Shown piece by piece: positions 10,412-19,063 of a DNA stretch of 64,000 nucleotides (the stretch's first letter is position 1; the number at the start of each line of letters is the position of its first letter). Made by a program: the position numbers and the translations under genes. The notes beneath the pieces are model-generated. The model did not search any database. It was given only the letters and a program-made list of their open reading frames with translations, and was not told the origin of the DNA. Origin of the DNA: Methanococcus voltae (GTDB lineage Archaea; AGJL01; Methanococci; Methanococcales; Methanococcaceae); the NCBI RefSeq assembly GCF_024807655.1, contig NZ_JANUCR010000005.1, positions 1-64,000 of the forward strand. Direction: 5' to 3'.

Positions 10412-10618
10412 ATGTCTGAAAAATTCGATGAAATAAAAACTGAAACAAAAAATTTCATAAATCAGTGTCAAAGAGTATTGAAAGTTTCAAGAAAACCTAC
10501 ACGTGAAGAATATATCAATATTTCAAAAGTTACGGGATTAGGAATTTGTTTATTGGGCGCAGTAGGATTTGCTGTCCACGTGCCAATTACATACTTAAAA
10601 GCACTTATAAAACCCTAA
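10412..10618 (+). CDS. secE: Protein translocase subunit SecE/Sec61 gamma
   Basis: This small 68-residue subunit of the SecYE translocon clamps the SecY halves in the cytoplasmic membrane. It has an amphipathic N-terminal helix with the conserved RVLKVSRKPTREEY segment (residues 22-35) and one membrane helix (about 43-65, GLGICLLGAVGFAVHVPITY). It sits between ftsZ and spt5 as in many archaea. Spacing to ftsZ is 90 bases. Confidence 0.93.
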   Translation: MSEKFDEIKTETKNFINQCQRVLKVSRKPTREEYINISKVTGLGICLLGAVGFAVHVPITYLKALIKP

Positions 10619-10815
10619 ATTCAAACTTCTTATTTTTTAATTATATATTAATAGATAATTAAATTTAAATACCATTAATACCATCATAAATACTGTAATA
10701 CTTTGATTTTTATAAAAAATATATTATCGAGTAATTCTTTTTTAAAACTATTATTACTTATTAAAATTAATTAAAATCGTTATAAATAATAATTTATAAT
10801 TATTTTGGTGGAATT

Positions 10816-11259
10816 ATGATATTCGCAGTAAGAACGACCACAGGACAAGAGCAAAACGTTGCAGAAGCTTTAGCTTCAAGAGCTGAAAGAGAAAACTTAG
10901 AAGTATTCTCCATTTTAGCGACAGAAGACTTAAAAGGATATATATTAGTAGAAGCCACAAATAAAGGGGCTATTGAAGAATTGGTAAGACAAAACTTTAA
11001 AGTTAAAGGAATAGTTCCAGGAGAATCGAGTGTAAAAGAATTAGAGCACTTGCTAACACCTACAAAAATCATTGAATCAATTGACAAAGGGGATGTTGTT
11101 GAATTGGTTGGTGGACCATTTAAAGGAGAAAAAGCAAGAGTCACAAGAGTGGACAAAAACAAAGAAGAAATTACCTTGGAATTAATGGAAGCCGCTGTTG
11201 CAATCCCTATTACTGTTGGAATCGAACAGGTTAAAATTATTGCAAAAGATGCCCCTTAA
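10816..11259 (+). CDS. spt5: Transcription elongation factor Spt5 (archaeal NusG)
   Basis: This processivity factor binds the RNA polymerase clamp, normally with Spt4. The 147-residue protein has an NGN domain (about 1-85, beginning MIFAVRTTTGQEQNVAEALA) and a KOW domain (about 90-135, with GDVVELVGGPFKGEKARV). That is the two-domain size of archaeal Spt5. GGTGGAATT precedes the ATG. The following T-rich stretch is a likely terminator, so L11, usually next in archaea, is not co-transcribed. Confidence 0.96.
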   Translation: MIFAVRTTTGQEQNVAEALASRAERENLEVFSILATEDLKGYILVEATNKGAIEELVRQNFKVKGIVPGESSVKELEHLLTPTKIIESIDKGDVVELVGGPFKGEKARVTRVDKNKEEITLELMEAAVAIPITVGIEQVKIIAKDAP

Positions 11260-11277
11260 TCAAATTTAATCAAATTA

Positions 11278-11307
11278 TTTATTTTTTTAATTATTTATTT
11301 TTTTAAT
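11278..11307 (+). terminator. T-rich terminator after spt5
   Basis: Two direct copies of a TTATTTATTTTTTTAA-like block end about 50 bases after the spt5 stop. Archaeal polymerase terminates at oligo-T tracts, so this is the likely end of the ftsZ-secE-spt5 transcript. Confidence 0.55.
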
Positions 11308-11502
11308 GTTAATTTAGTATTTTAAGTTATATTTACAGATAACTACAATCGTTAAAGTTAGCTTGAATTTAAAACCATTAAATATTAATAAAAAGGATTA
11401 TATAGGATAAATAGCATTTTAAATGAAAAATAACTATATTATAATATGTATAAATTATTAAAACAATATATTAAAATCAAAAAATAATTATGCGGGTGAA
11501 TT

Positions 11503-12723
11503 ATGAAAGCAGTTATTTTTGTAATTGATGGTTTAGGAGACAGACCAAATTCAGAAGGCAACACTCCATTAAAAGAAGCTAAAACTCCTACAATGGATAG
11601 ATTAGCGAAGGAAGGTATCAATGGGTTAATGAATTCCGTAGATATTGGTATTAGACCAGGTAGTGATACAGCGCACTTGGCATTATTGGGTTATGACCCA
11701 AAAATAAACTACACTGGAAGAGGCCCTTTTGAAGCTTCAGGTGTTGGTTTAGATGTAAAACCTGGAGATGTAGCATTTAGATGTAATTTTTCAACAGTTG
11801 ATGAGAATTTCATAGTTCAAGATAGAAGAGCTGGAAGAATCGAAGATACGTCAGAATTGGAAAAATTAATCGATGGTATAGAAATTGACGGCGTAAAAAT
11901 CATATTTAAAGAGTCTGGTGGGTATAGAGCTGCTTTAATGCTAAGAGGGGAAGGATTAAGCGACAAAATAAGTGATGCAGACCCTAAAAAAATAGGTTTA
12001 AAAGTAAAAGAAATAAAACCATTAGATGAAACGCCTGAAGCAAAAAAAACTGCTGAAATAATGAATAAATTAATCAAAATAGTTTATGACAAATTGGATA
12101 AACATCCTGTTAATGTTGAAAGAAAAGAAAAAGGATTGTTTGCTGCAAATATCATTTTACCACGTGGTGTTGGTGAAGTTCCCCATATAGTACCGTTTGA
12201 AGAAAAATATGGCCTTAGAGGGGCTTGTATTGCAGGTACTGGATTAATAAAAGGAATTGCTAAGATGGTTAATTTAGATGTTATTGAAGTGGAAGGAGCT
12301 ACAGGAGACGCTTTCTCAAACTTTGACAATAAAGCAAAAGCTTTAATTAAAGCAATCAACGATTACGACTTTGTTCTTGTAAACGTCAAAGGAGCTGATG
12401 AAGCAGGTCATGATGGTCATTATGACGTTAAAAAAGAAGTAATTGAAAAAATAGATGTAATGTTAGAGCAAGTATTCAAAGAAATAGACCGAAATGAAGT
12501 TTATTTTGTAATTACTGGCGACCATTCGACACCTATTGAAGAAAAAGACCACTCTGCTGACCCATTACCTCTTATATTGTGGGGTAAAAGCGTTAGGGTA
12601 GACGAAGTTGATAAATTTGACGAATACACTGCTCATAAGGGTGGATTATGCTGGATTAAAGGATTACATATTATGCCAATCTTAATGGATTTAATGGGAT
12701 TAGCTAAAAAATATGGTGCATAA
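11503..12723 (+). CDS. apgM: Cofactor-independent phosphoglycerate mutase (archaeal type)
   Basis: It interconverts 2- and 3-phosphoglycerate without 2,3-bisphosphoglycerate. The 406-residue protein belongs to the alkaline-phosphatase superfamily. Metal-site motifs are VIDGLGDRP (7-15), PGSDTAHLALLGYD, NVKGADEAGHDG and TGDHSTP. This is the archaeal aPGAM branch rather than the longer bacterial GpmI. GCGGGTGAATT precedes the ATG. It is a single gene with wide spacers on both sides. Confidence 0.96.
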   Translation: MKAVIFVIDGLGDRPNSEGNTPLKEAKTPTMDRLAKEGINGLMNSVDIGIRPGSDTAHLALLGYDPKINYTGRGPFEASGVGLDVKPGDVAFRCNFSTVDENFIVQDRRAGRIEDTSELEKLIDGIEIDGVKIIFKESGGYRAALMLRGEGLSDKISDADPKKIGLKVKEIKPLDETPEAKKTAEIMNKLIKIVYDKLDKHPVNVERKEKGLFAANIILPRGVGEVPHIVPFEEKYGLRGACIAGTGLIKGIAKMVNLDVIEVEGATGDAFSNFDNKAKALIKAINDYDFVLVNVKGADEAGHDGHYDVKKEVIEKIDVMLEQVFKEIDRNEVYFVITGDHSTPIEEKDHSADPLPLILWGKSVRVDEVDKFDEYTAHKGGLCWIKGLHIMPILMDLMGLAKKYGA

Positions 12724-12856
12724 AGCTTAATTACCATATTTAAAATATATAAAAAATAACAATACTTTTCATATTCTTTTTTTGATATTTAAAAAATAAA
12801 ATTTAAATTTATTAAGGTATTTGATTAGTAAATTATTAAATTATTAGATTACTATA

Positions 12857-13909
12857 TCATAAGTTTTCAAAATCTATTTTTGGATTTATACATCTATTTT
12901 CCAAGGTATTTGATAATAAAACTACCCTACTATCCTGAGAATCGTCTATAACTTCGAATGCAGATTTATCTTCGATTTCTTTAGATATTTTAATTAATTC
13001 ATCGTGTTTAATCATATCATCTAAATTAAGTCTCTTTCTTGAATATCCAACATTCATATAAGATTTAACTTCTATGAAATTTACATTCGCTCTATCGTAC
13101 AATTCAGCAAATTTCGATAAATCATCGTTTATATTTTTAATAACCGTAGTTCTGAGGCAAGTTCTTTTCTTTTCGTGCAATAAATCTAAAGTATCTAATA
13201 TACTATTCCAATTCTGCTCAGTTCCTCGGCATATTTTTTTATAGCTTTCCAAATCAGTTGCATCTAATGATACATAAAGTTGAGTAGGGTTTATTTTTTC
13301 AATTACATCGGTTAATACCCCATTAGAAACCACAAATGTAGACATTTTCTTTTTATGGAATATTTCTATCAATTCGTCAAGATATGGGTACATTGTAGGT
13401 TCCCCTGCCAAAGACAATGCTACGTGTTTTGGTTCAGTTGCTTCCGCATACTTTTCAGCACCAATTCTATCGATAATACCTTTATATCCTGTAATAATAG
13501 TTTTGTGCATCTTTAAAATATCTTCTGCCACTTCTTCCGGCTCTTTCCATTTTGGTTCTTTAAAGTTTGGCTCATCGATACCTAAATCAGATGGTAAAAC
13601 TCTCCAACAAAATTCACATTGCTGTTGACACCATATAACTGAAGGAGTACTTTGAACACACCTATGTGTGTTTATTCCGTAAAATTTAGACTTATAACAG
13701 TCTTTATTTTCTAAAAAGCTTTTTCTTACCCAACCACATAATTTAACTGCACTATGGTCTTCAATTTGATAATGCTGTTTTCTAAGAATATTATATAATT
13801 GTTCAGGAATTTGAGGAATTCTTTTTTCCAAATTTTGAGTTTTTTGTGATTTCTTAGGTTTATCTTGCTTAATTGTGTTTGAATTAGTAATCATTTTTGT
13901 ATTTTCCAA
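12857..13909 (-). CDS. taw1: tRNA 4-demethylwyosine synthase Taw1/TYW1
   Basis: This radical-SAM enzyme condenses N1-methylguanosine-37 of tRNA-Phe with pyruvate to form the tricyclic 4-demethylwyosine. The 350-residue protein carries the radical-SAM cluster CX3CX2C at C94, C98 and C101 (WCQQQCEFCW). The second-cluster cysteines are C58, C71 and C84, and ALSLAGEPTMYP lies in the SAM core. The start is TTG at 13909: GGTGAT precedes it with the same spacing as GGTGATATTATG elsewhere in the window. The first 30 residues are lysine/asparagine-rich and probably flexible. Later wyosine enzymes are not in the window. Confidence 0.95.
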   Translation of the reverse strand: MENTKMITNSNTIKQDKPKKSQKTQNLEKRIPQIPEQLYNILRKQHYQIEDHSAVKLCGWVRKSFLENKDCYKSKFYGINTHRCVQSTPSVIWCQQQCEFCWRVLPSDLGIDEPNFKEPKWKEPEEVAEDILKMHKTIITGYKGIIDRIGAEKYAEATEPKHVALSLAGEPTMYPYLDELIEIFHKKKMSTFVVSNGVLTDVIEKINPTQLYVSLDATDLESYKKICRGTEQNWNSILDTLDLLHEKKRTCLRTTVIKNINDDLSKFAELYDRANVNFIEVKSYMNVGYSRKRLNLDDMIKHDELIKISKEIEDKSAFEVIDDSQDSRVVLLSNTLENRCINPKIDFENL

Positions 13910-14449
13910 AATATCACCATATTATAAGTGTAATTATAAGTGTAATAAAACCAGATTTGTATGTATAAATTATAAATTATAAATTAAATTCAATTTTTAA
14001 AGTATAATCTTACTTAAATTTAATAATTTATATAACTATAGTAAAGAATAGATTTATATATTAATATATCCTAATATATGTATTAATAAAATATATCAAA
14101 GTGTAGCTTAATTTAATAAAAAAAATAAAGTGTAATAAAGTATAACAAAATCTAATAAATTATAGCTCTTAAAAGCTTTTATTTTAACAGATAATGAATA
14201 TATGCCCATAAAAAAGTTAAAAAAATATTTAACATGATTAATTATGACAAATACATGATTTCAATTTCAATAAGTAAAATATAAATATACCAATATACAT
14301 TTAGTAATTAATAAACTTATTTCAAATTAAGAATATTATTTTAAAAATAAGATAAAAATTAATCAATTACAAGTTATAATTAATTGTAATTTTTAGTATT
14401 ATATCTTATATTATAGATATGACAGTTGTTAGTAAAACGGAGTGTAATT
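13910..14449. other. Intergenic between divergent taw1 and mobB
   Basis: 540 bases of A+T-rich sequence with both promoters. No gene with a ribosome-binding site, no RNA-like segment and no striking repeat is seen. Confidence 0.5.
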
Positions 14450-15214
14450 ATGAGGGTAATTGGAGTAATTGGTAAAAAAGACACCGGTAAAACAAGTATT
14501 ATATGCGATATTTTAAAGCATGTAAGTGGAATTAGTGTCGCCACCATAAAAAAAACACATCACAGCGTTGAAATAGATACACCAAATACTGACTCATATA
14601 GAATGAAAGAAAACTCCAACTTGTCAGTATTGTCCACAGGTACTAAAACAGGTTTTTACTACGACGGTATGTCATTATATGAAATTTTATCAAAAATAGA
14701 TTACGACCTTGTAATTATTGAAGGATTTAAGGAAGAACTTATTAAATACAATATTCCAAAGATATTAATGGTTGAAGGTAAAAGGGGTTTGGATTTATTA
14801 GATAATCAAGTCATAATGACTATTGAAGACTTTAAATATGATATTAAAGAAGTCATTAGTGAAATTACTGACAAAGCTGTAGTCCCTACGTATAACTTTA
14901 ATTGTGGACATTGCGGATATAACTGCAAACAGTTTGTAGAAAAAATGATAAAAGGCGAAAATAATTTAAAATGGGATAGATGTGTAATGTCATATTCTAT
15001 TAAAATAACTGCCGACGATAAAATAATCCCTGCAAATCCTTTTGTATCAGATATTATTAAAAATACGATTAAAGGTTTAATATTTAGCCTTAAATCAGTC
15101 GAAAATCCTCAAAAAATTACAATATCTTTTGATGATGAATCAAATAACGATTTATCAAACAAAATCGTAGTGAAAACTATCGAAAATGAAAAATTAAATT
15201 CCAAAAAGAATTGA
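14450..15214 (+). CDS. mobB: MobB-like GTP-binding protein with C-terminal cysteine cluster
   Basis: The N-terminal part matches MobB, the GTPase that assists attachment of GMP to molybdopterin for formate and formylmethanofuran dehydrogenases. It has a P-loop GKKDTGKTS (8-16), KTHHSVEIDTPNTDSYRM and VIIEGFKEE. After about residue 145 an extra domain carries C152, C155, C159 and C178 (CGHCGYNC then RCV), which looks like an iron-sulfur or zinc site. The start is the ATG at 14450 with GGAGTG seven bases upstream; in-frame codons further upstream lack a site. 254 residues. No other molybdopterin gene is adjacent. Confidence 0.85.
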   Translation: MRVIGVIGKKDTGKTSIICDILKHVSGISVATIKKTHHSVEIDTPNTDSYRMKENSNLSVLSTGTKTGFYYDGMSLYEILSKIDYDLVIIEGFKEELIKYNIPKILMVEGKRGLDLLDNQVIMTIEDFKYDIKEVISEITDKAVVPTYNFNCGHCGYNCKQFVEKMIKGENNLKWDRCVMSYSIKITADDKIIPANPFVSDIIKNTIKGLIFSLKSVENPQKITISFDDESNNDLSNKIVVKTIENEKLNSKKN

Positions 15215-15415
15215 TAACTATTTTTTATATATTATTAAACATTAATGTATATTTTAGATACCAATGATATATTTGAATATACTAATATTTATATATGAAA
15301 ACGTAATAAGATGATAAAGTACTAAAAGATAATATTTTTTTATTTAAAAAAAATTAAAAAAATTAAAAAAATTACTAAAATACAAAACAACAGTCTATAA
15401 ATTGATGGTGACAAT

Positions 15416-15700
15416 ATGATAAGCGAACAAGGTTATGAACATATGGCGGAAACATTTAAAGCGTTTGCAGACCCTACAAGGTTAATGATTTTGAGATTAT
15501 TAAATGAAAACGAAAGTATGTGCGTATGCAAGATTATTGATGAATTGGGCAAACCCCAACCTACTATTTCACACCACTTAAACATTTTGAAAAAATCAGG
15601 TTTAATTAAAGCAAGAAAAGAAGGTACTTGGAACCACTACTATATAGTAAACCCTAAAGTCAAAGAAATGGTCCACATTATTGGCGATTTTGAAAACTAA
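15416..15700 (+). CDS. ArsR-family winged-helix transcriptional regulator
   Basis: The protein is a compact 94-residue HTH_5/ArsR regulator. FKAFADPTRLMILRLL (15-30) is the first part of the winged helix, and KPQPTISHHLNILKKSGLI is the recognition helix, followed by a wing with EGTWNHYY. C36 and C38 (SMCVCKI) occupy the alpha-3 CxC position used for arsenite or soft-metal sensing in ArsR/CadC proteins. It stands alone with long spacers on both sides, so its target is unknown and may be its own promoter or a distant gene. GGTGACAAT precedes the ATG. Confidence 0.9.
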   Translation: MISEQGYEHMAETFKAFADPTRLMILRLLNENESMCVCKIIDELGKPQPTISHHLNILKKSGLIKARKEGTWNHYYIVNPKVKEMVHIIGDFEN

Positions 15701-16185
15701 GTATTGTAGTACTACCCCTTAAAACTATAATATTGAAATCAAATATGTAAAGTATATTATTTATATAATATATCATACTTTTTTTAATTCATAAGATACT
15801 TTTATATATAATTTAAACAAAATTAAAAGAGTAATAAATGAAAATATATTTTAAATTAAGATAAATTACTATAGATAATAATATATAAGGATAAATCCCA
15901 ATTATGAGATATAATAATCCCTTTTGTAGATTTTAAACTTAAAAAAACACTAAAATTAAAAAATAGCCGAAATATGCTTTAAAAAACTAAAATAATTGAA
16001 TTTAAAAAATTATTGCGTTTGAAAGTATTGAAAATTATAATGGTACGATAAAGATAATATAAATATAATGTAAAAATACGATAAAACATAATTTATATAA
16101 TCAAATATTATACTATTTTGAAAAATCTAATACTCTAAGTCAAATACAGTGATTTTTAAATTTAGGCTCATACCCTGGTGAAATA
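15701..16185. other. Intergenic before the GTPase gene
   Basis: 485 bases of A+T-rich sequence. AAGGATAAATCCC at 15889-15901 and AATAATCCCTTTTG near 15920 share an ATCCC core and could be regulator half-sites. Nothing firm is seen. Confidence 0.4.
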
Positions 16186-17298
16186 ATGGGAGTTCAGGAA
16201 GACATTAGAAAATTAGAAGATGAAATTAAAAACACGCAATATAACAAAGCTACTCAAAAGCATATTGGAAAATTAAAATCAAAATTGGCAAAATTAAGAG
16301 AAGAATCTCAAAATCCTTCCGGTTCAGGAGGTTCTGCAGGACCTTCGTATGCCATAAGAAAAACAGGAGATGCTACAGTAGCTTTCGTAGGATTTCCATC
16401 AGTTGGTAAATCCACACTATTGAATAAGTTAACTAATGCTAATTCTGAAGTAGGAGCTTACGCATTTACCACACTTACTATAATACCAGGACTTATGGAA
16501 CATAAAGGCGCTAAAATACAAGTTTTAGATGCCCCGGGTATCATATCAGGTGCTTCTTTTGGTAGAGGTAGGGGTAGCGAAGTTTTAGCAGCAGTTAGAA
16601 ACGTAGATTTGATAATGGTTATTGTAGACGTATTTTCTCCAGAACATATCCCCGTTATTGAAAGAGAGCTATCAAACGTAGGTATTAGATTAGACCAAAT
16701 ACCTCCAGAAGTTAAAATAGCAAAAAGGGATAGAGGAGGGGTTGCTGTTAATACAACGCTTCCATTATCTAAAATAGACGAAGATACAGTTGTTGCAATA
16801 TTGGGAGAATATAAAATACACAATGCAGATATTGTAATAAGAGACGACGTAGATGCAGACCAATTGATTGATTCAGTTATGGGTAATAGGTCATATATAC
16901 CTACACTTGTAATTATAAATAAAATCGACCTTGCAGACCAGGAAAGCTTAGATATAATGGAAAGTGAAGTTCATGAGAGACCTCACGTGTTTGTATCGGG
17001 ACACAAAGAAATAAATTTGGAAGAATTAAAAGATAAAATATTTGATACCCTTGGATTTATCAAATTATACTTAAAACCACAAGGTAAAAAAGCTGATATG
17101 ACCGACCCGTTAATTATACTTAAAAATTCAAAGGTAAAAGACGTTTGTAATAAATTACACAGAGATTTTGTTAAAAATTTCAGATATGCACAGGTTTGGG
17201 GCCCTTCAGCAAAACACCCTGGTCAAAGGGTAGGTTTAGACCACGTCTTAGGCGATGGCGATATATTATCGATTGTTGTTAAAAAATCCGGTCAATAA
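16186..17298 (+). CDS. DRG-type (Obg superfamily) GTP-binding protein
   Basis: This is a translation-associated GTPase of the developmentally regulated GTP-binding (DRG) branch, found in all archaea and eukaryotes. The 370-residue protein has a basic coiled N-terminal helix (1-45). The G domain has G1 GFPSVGKST (69-77), G3 LDAPG and G4 NKIDLAD, and a C-terminal TGS domain (about 293-368) with HRDFVKNFRYAQVWGPSAKHPGQRVGLDH. GGTGAAATA precedes the ATG. It ends 67 bases before the methionine aminopeptidase gene and both may share a transcript. The precise cellular role in archaea is not settled. Confidence 0.93.
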   Translation: MGVQEDIRKLEDEIKNTQYNKATQKHIGKLKSKLAKLREESQNPSGSGGSAGPSYAIRKTGDATVAFVGFPSVGKSTLLNKLTNANSEVGAYAFTTLTIIPGLMEHKGAKIQVLDAPGIISGASFGRGRGSEVLAAVRNVDLIMVIVDVFSPEHIPVIERELSNVGIRLDQIPPEVKIAKRDRGGVAVNTTLPLSKIDEDTVVAILGEYKIHNADIVIRDDVDADQLIDSVMGNRSYIPTLVIINKIDLADQESLDIMESEVHERPHVFVSGHKEINLEELKDKIFDTLGFIKLYLKPQGKKADMTDPLIILKNSKVKDVCNKLHRDFVKNFRYAQVWGPSAKHPGQRVGLDHVLGDGDILSIVVKKSGQ

Positions 17299-17365
17299 TT
17301 AATTTAATAAGTTATTGGGACGGATAAGTATGTGATATAATAATTTAAAAATAATAAGGGATAGT

Positions 17366-18259
17366 ATGGAAAATCAGGAATTAGAATATCAAAAAATTAT
17401 GAAAGCAGGGGAAATTGCTTCAAAGGTTAGGGGCGAAGCCCAAAATATGATAAAACCCGGCGTAAAATTATATGATGTAGCGGAGTTTGTTGAAAATAGG
17501 ATTAGAGAATTAGGTGGGGAAGTTGCATTTCCTTGTAATTTATCTATAAATGATATTGCTGCACATTATACACCATTTGCAGGTGATGAGTCAGTTTTTG
17601 GAGAAAATGACGTAATAAAATTAGATTTAGGTGCACATATTGATGGATTCATTGCAGATACTGCAACAACTGTTGATTTATCAAATAGCTATTCAGATTT
17701 AAAAAAAGCTTCAGAAGATGCTTTAAAAACGGTTATAAACTCAATAGAATTACCAATGAACGTTGGAGAAATGGGAAAAATAATCAGTGAAGTAATAGAA
17801 AGCTATAATTTAAAACCTATATCAAATCTTTCAGGCCACGTGATGCATCAAAATGTATTACATGCTGGTGTTAGTGTACCTAACGTCTATGAAAAAACAA
17901 AGGACACAATAGACGTTGGCGATTTAGTAGCAATTGAACCATTTGCCACTGATGGATTTGGAGCCATTACTGACGGAAACGGCAAATATATTTACAAATA
18001 CATAGTTTCAAGACCTTTAAGACTACCTTCTGCAAGAAATATCTTAAAAATTATTGAAAATAAATTTTGCCATTTACCATTTTCAGAGCGAGATATTGCT
18101 AAATTAAACCCCAAATATAAAATGGGTTTAAAAACATTGGTAAATGCAGGATGTCTATATGCTTATCCTGTTTTGGTTGAAAAAGAACGTGGTATGGTAT
18201 CACAATGTGAACATACTGTGTATATGGGCGAAGATAAAATAGAAATTACAACAAAATAA
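17366..18259 (+). CDS. map: Methionine aminopeptidase, type II
   Basis: It removes the initiator methionine from nascent proteins. Five metal ligands are visible: D87 and D98 (LDLGAHIDGFIADTATT), the histidine of GHVMHQNVLHAG, E in AIEPFAT and E in SQCEHTVY. The helical insertion typical of type II enzymes precedes the last ligand. The 297 residues fit the archaeal form. AAGGGATAGT precedes the ATG. It lies close behind the DRG GTPase gene. Confidence 0.97.
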   Translation: MENQELEYQKIMKAGEIASKVRGEAQNMIKPGVKLYDVAEFVENRIRELGGEVAFPCNLSINDIAAHYTPFAGDESVFGENDVIKLDLGAHIDGFIADTATTVDLSNSYSDLKKASEDALKTVINSIELPMNVGEMGKIISEVIESYNLKPISNLSGHVMHQNVLHAGVSVPNVYEKTKDTIDVGDLVAIEPFATDGFGAITDGNGKYIYKYIVSRPLRLPSARNILKIIENKFCHLPFSERDIAKLNPKYKMGLKTLVNAGCLYAYPVLVEKERGMVSQCEHTVYMGEDKIEITTK

Positions 18260-18290
18260 TCTAATAAAACTTTATACATTTATTTTATTT

Positions 18291-18320
18291 TAAATTAATT
18301 TAAATTAATTTAAATTAGTT
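18291..18320. repeat. Tandem repeat, 10-bp unit x3
   Basis: Three copies of TAAATTAATT (the third has one change) lie about 30 bases after the map stop codon, next to T-rich sequence. Confidence 0.75.
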
Positions 18321-18453
18321 TAATTTTTTGGTAATGGAATAATATTTTTATACTTAAAAATGTATAGTAAAATAATCAAAATTGGAATTTATAATTTATA
18401 ATTTATATTTTAAAAATAATAATCTATTTTAAAGATAACTAATAGGTGTAATT

Positions 18454-19020
18454 ATGATAGTTATTTTAAACAATGGTGGACAATACGTTCATAGAATTCA
18501 AAGAAGCTTAAAATACATCGGCGTAAAATCAAAAATAATTAAAAACAGTACAACCCTTTCTGAAATAGAATCTGACGAGACTATTAAAGGAATTATATTA
18601 AGTGGCGGTCCAGATATTGAAAAAGCTACAAACTGCAAGAATATAGCTTTAAATTCCAAATTACCAATATTAGGAATTTGTTTGGGTCATCAATTGACTT
18701 GTGAAGCTTACGGCGGTGAAGTTTCAAGAGCAGAAAGCGAAGAATATTCCAGTGTTTTGATAAAAGTTAAAAATCATAATGACTTATTTAATGGAGTTCC
18801 TTCAGAATTTACAGCTTGGGCATCACATATGGATGAAGTAAAAAAAGTACCAGAATGCTTTGAAATATTAGCAAACTCTGATATCTGTGAAGTTGAAGCA
18901 GTGAAACACGTTTCAAAACCTATTTATGGAGTACAATTCCACCCTGAAGTTTCACATACGGAATATGGAGACATAATTTTAAAAAATTTCTGTAAAGTTT
19001 GTAATATCGAAACATTATAA
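18454..19020 (+). CDS. guaAA: GMP synthase, glutamine amidotransferase subunit
   Basis: This class I glutaminase releases ammonia from glutamine for conversion of XMP to GMP. The catalytic triad is visible: C76 in GICLGHQ, then the histidine and glutamate of QFHPEVSHTE. At 188 residues it is the separate archaeal glutaminase; the synthetase subunit is encoded elsewhere. GGTGTAATT precedes the ATG. It is convergent with thiC. Confidence 0.96.
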   Translation: MIVILNNGGQYVHRIQRSLKYIGVKSKIIKNSTTLSEIESDETIKGIILSGGPDIEKATNCKNIALNSKLPILGICLGHQLTCEAYGGEVSRAESEEYSSVLIKVKNHNDLFNGVPSEFTAWASHMDEVKKVPECFEILANSDICEVEAVKHVSKPIYGVQFHPEVSHTEYGDIILKNFCKVCNIETL

Positions 19021-19063
19021 AAAATATAAAAAATATAAAAATTAAAATTTAGATTACATATTA

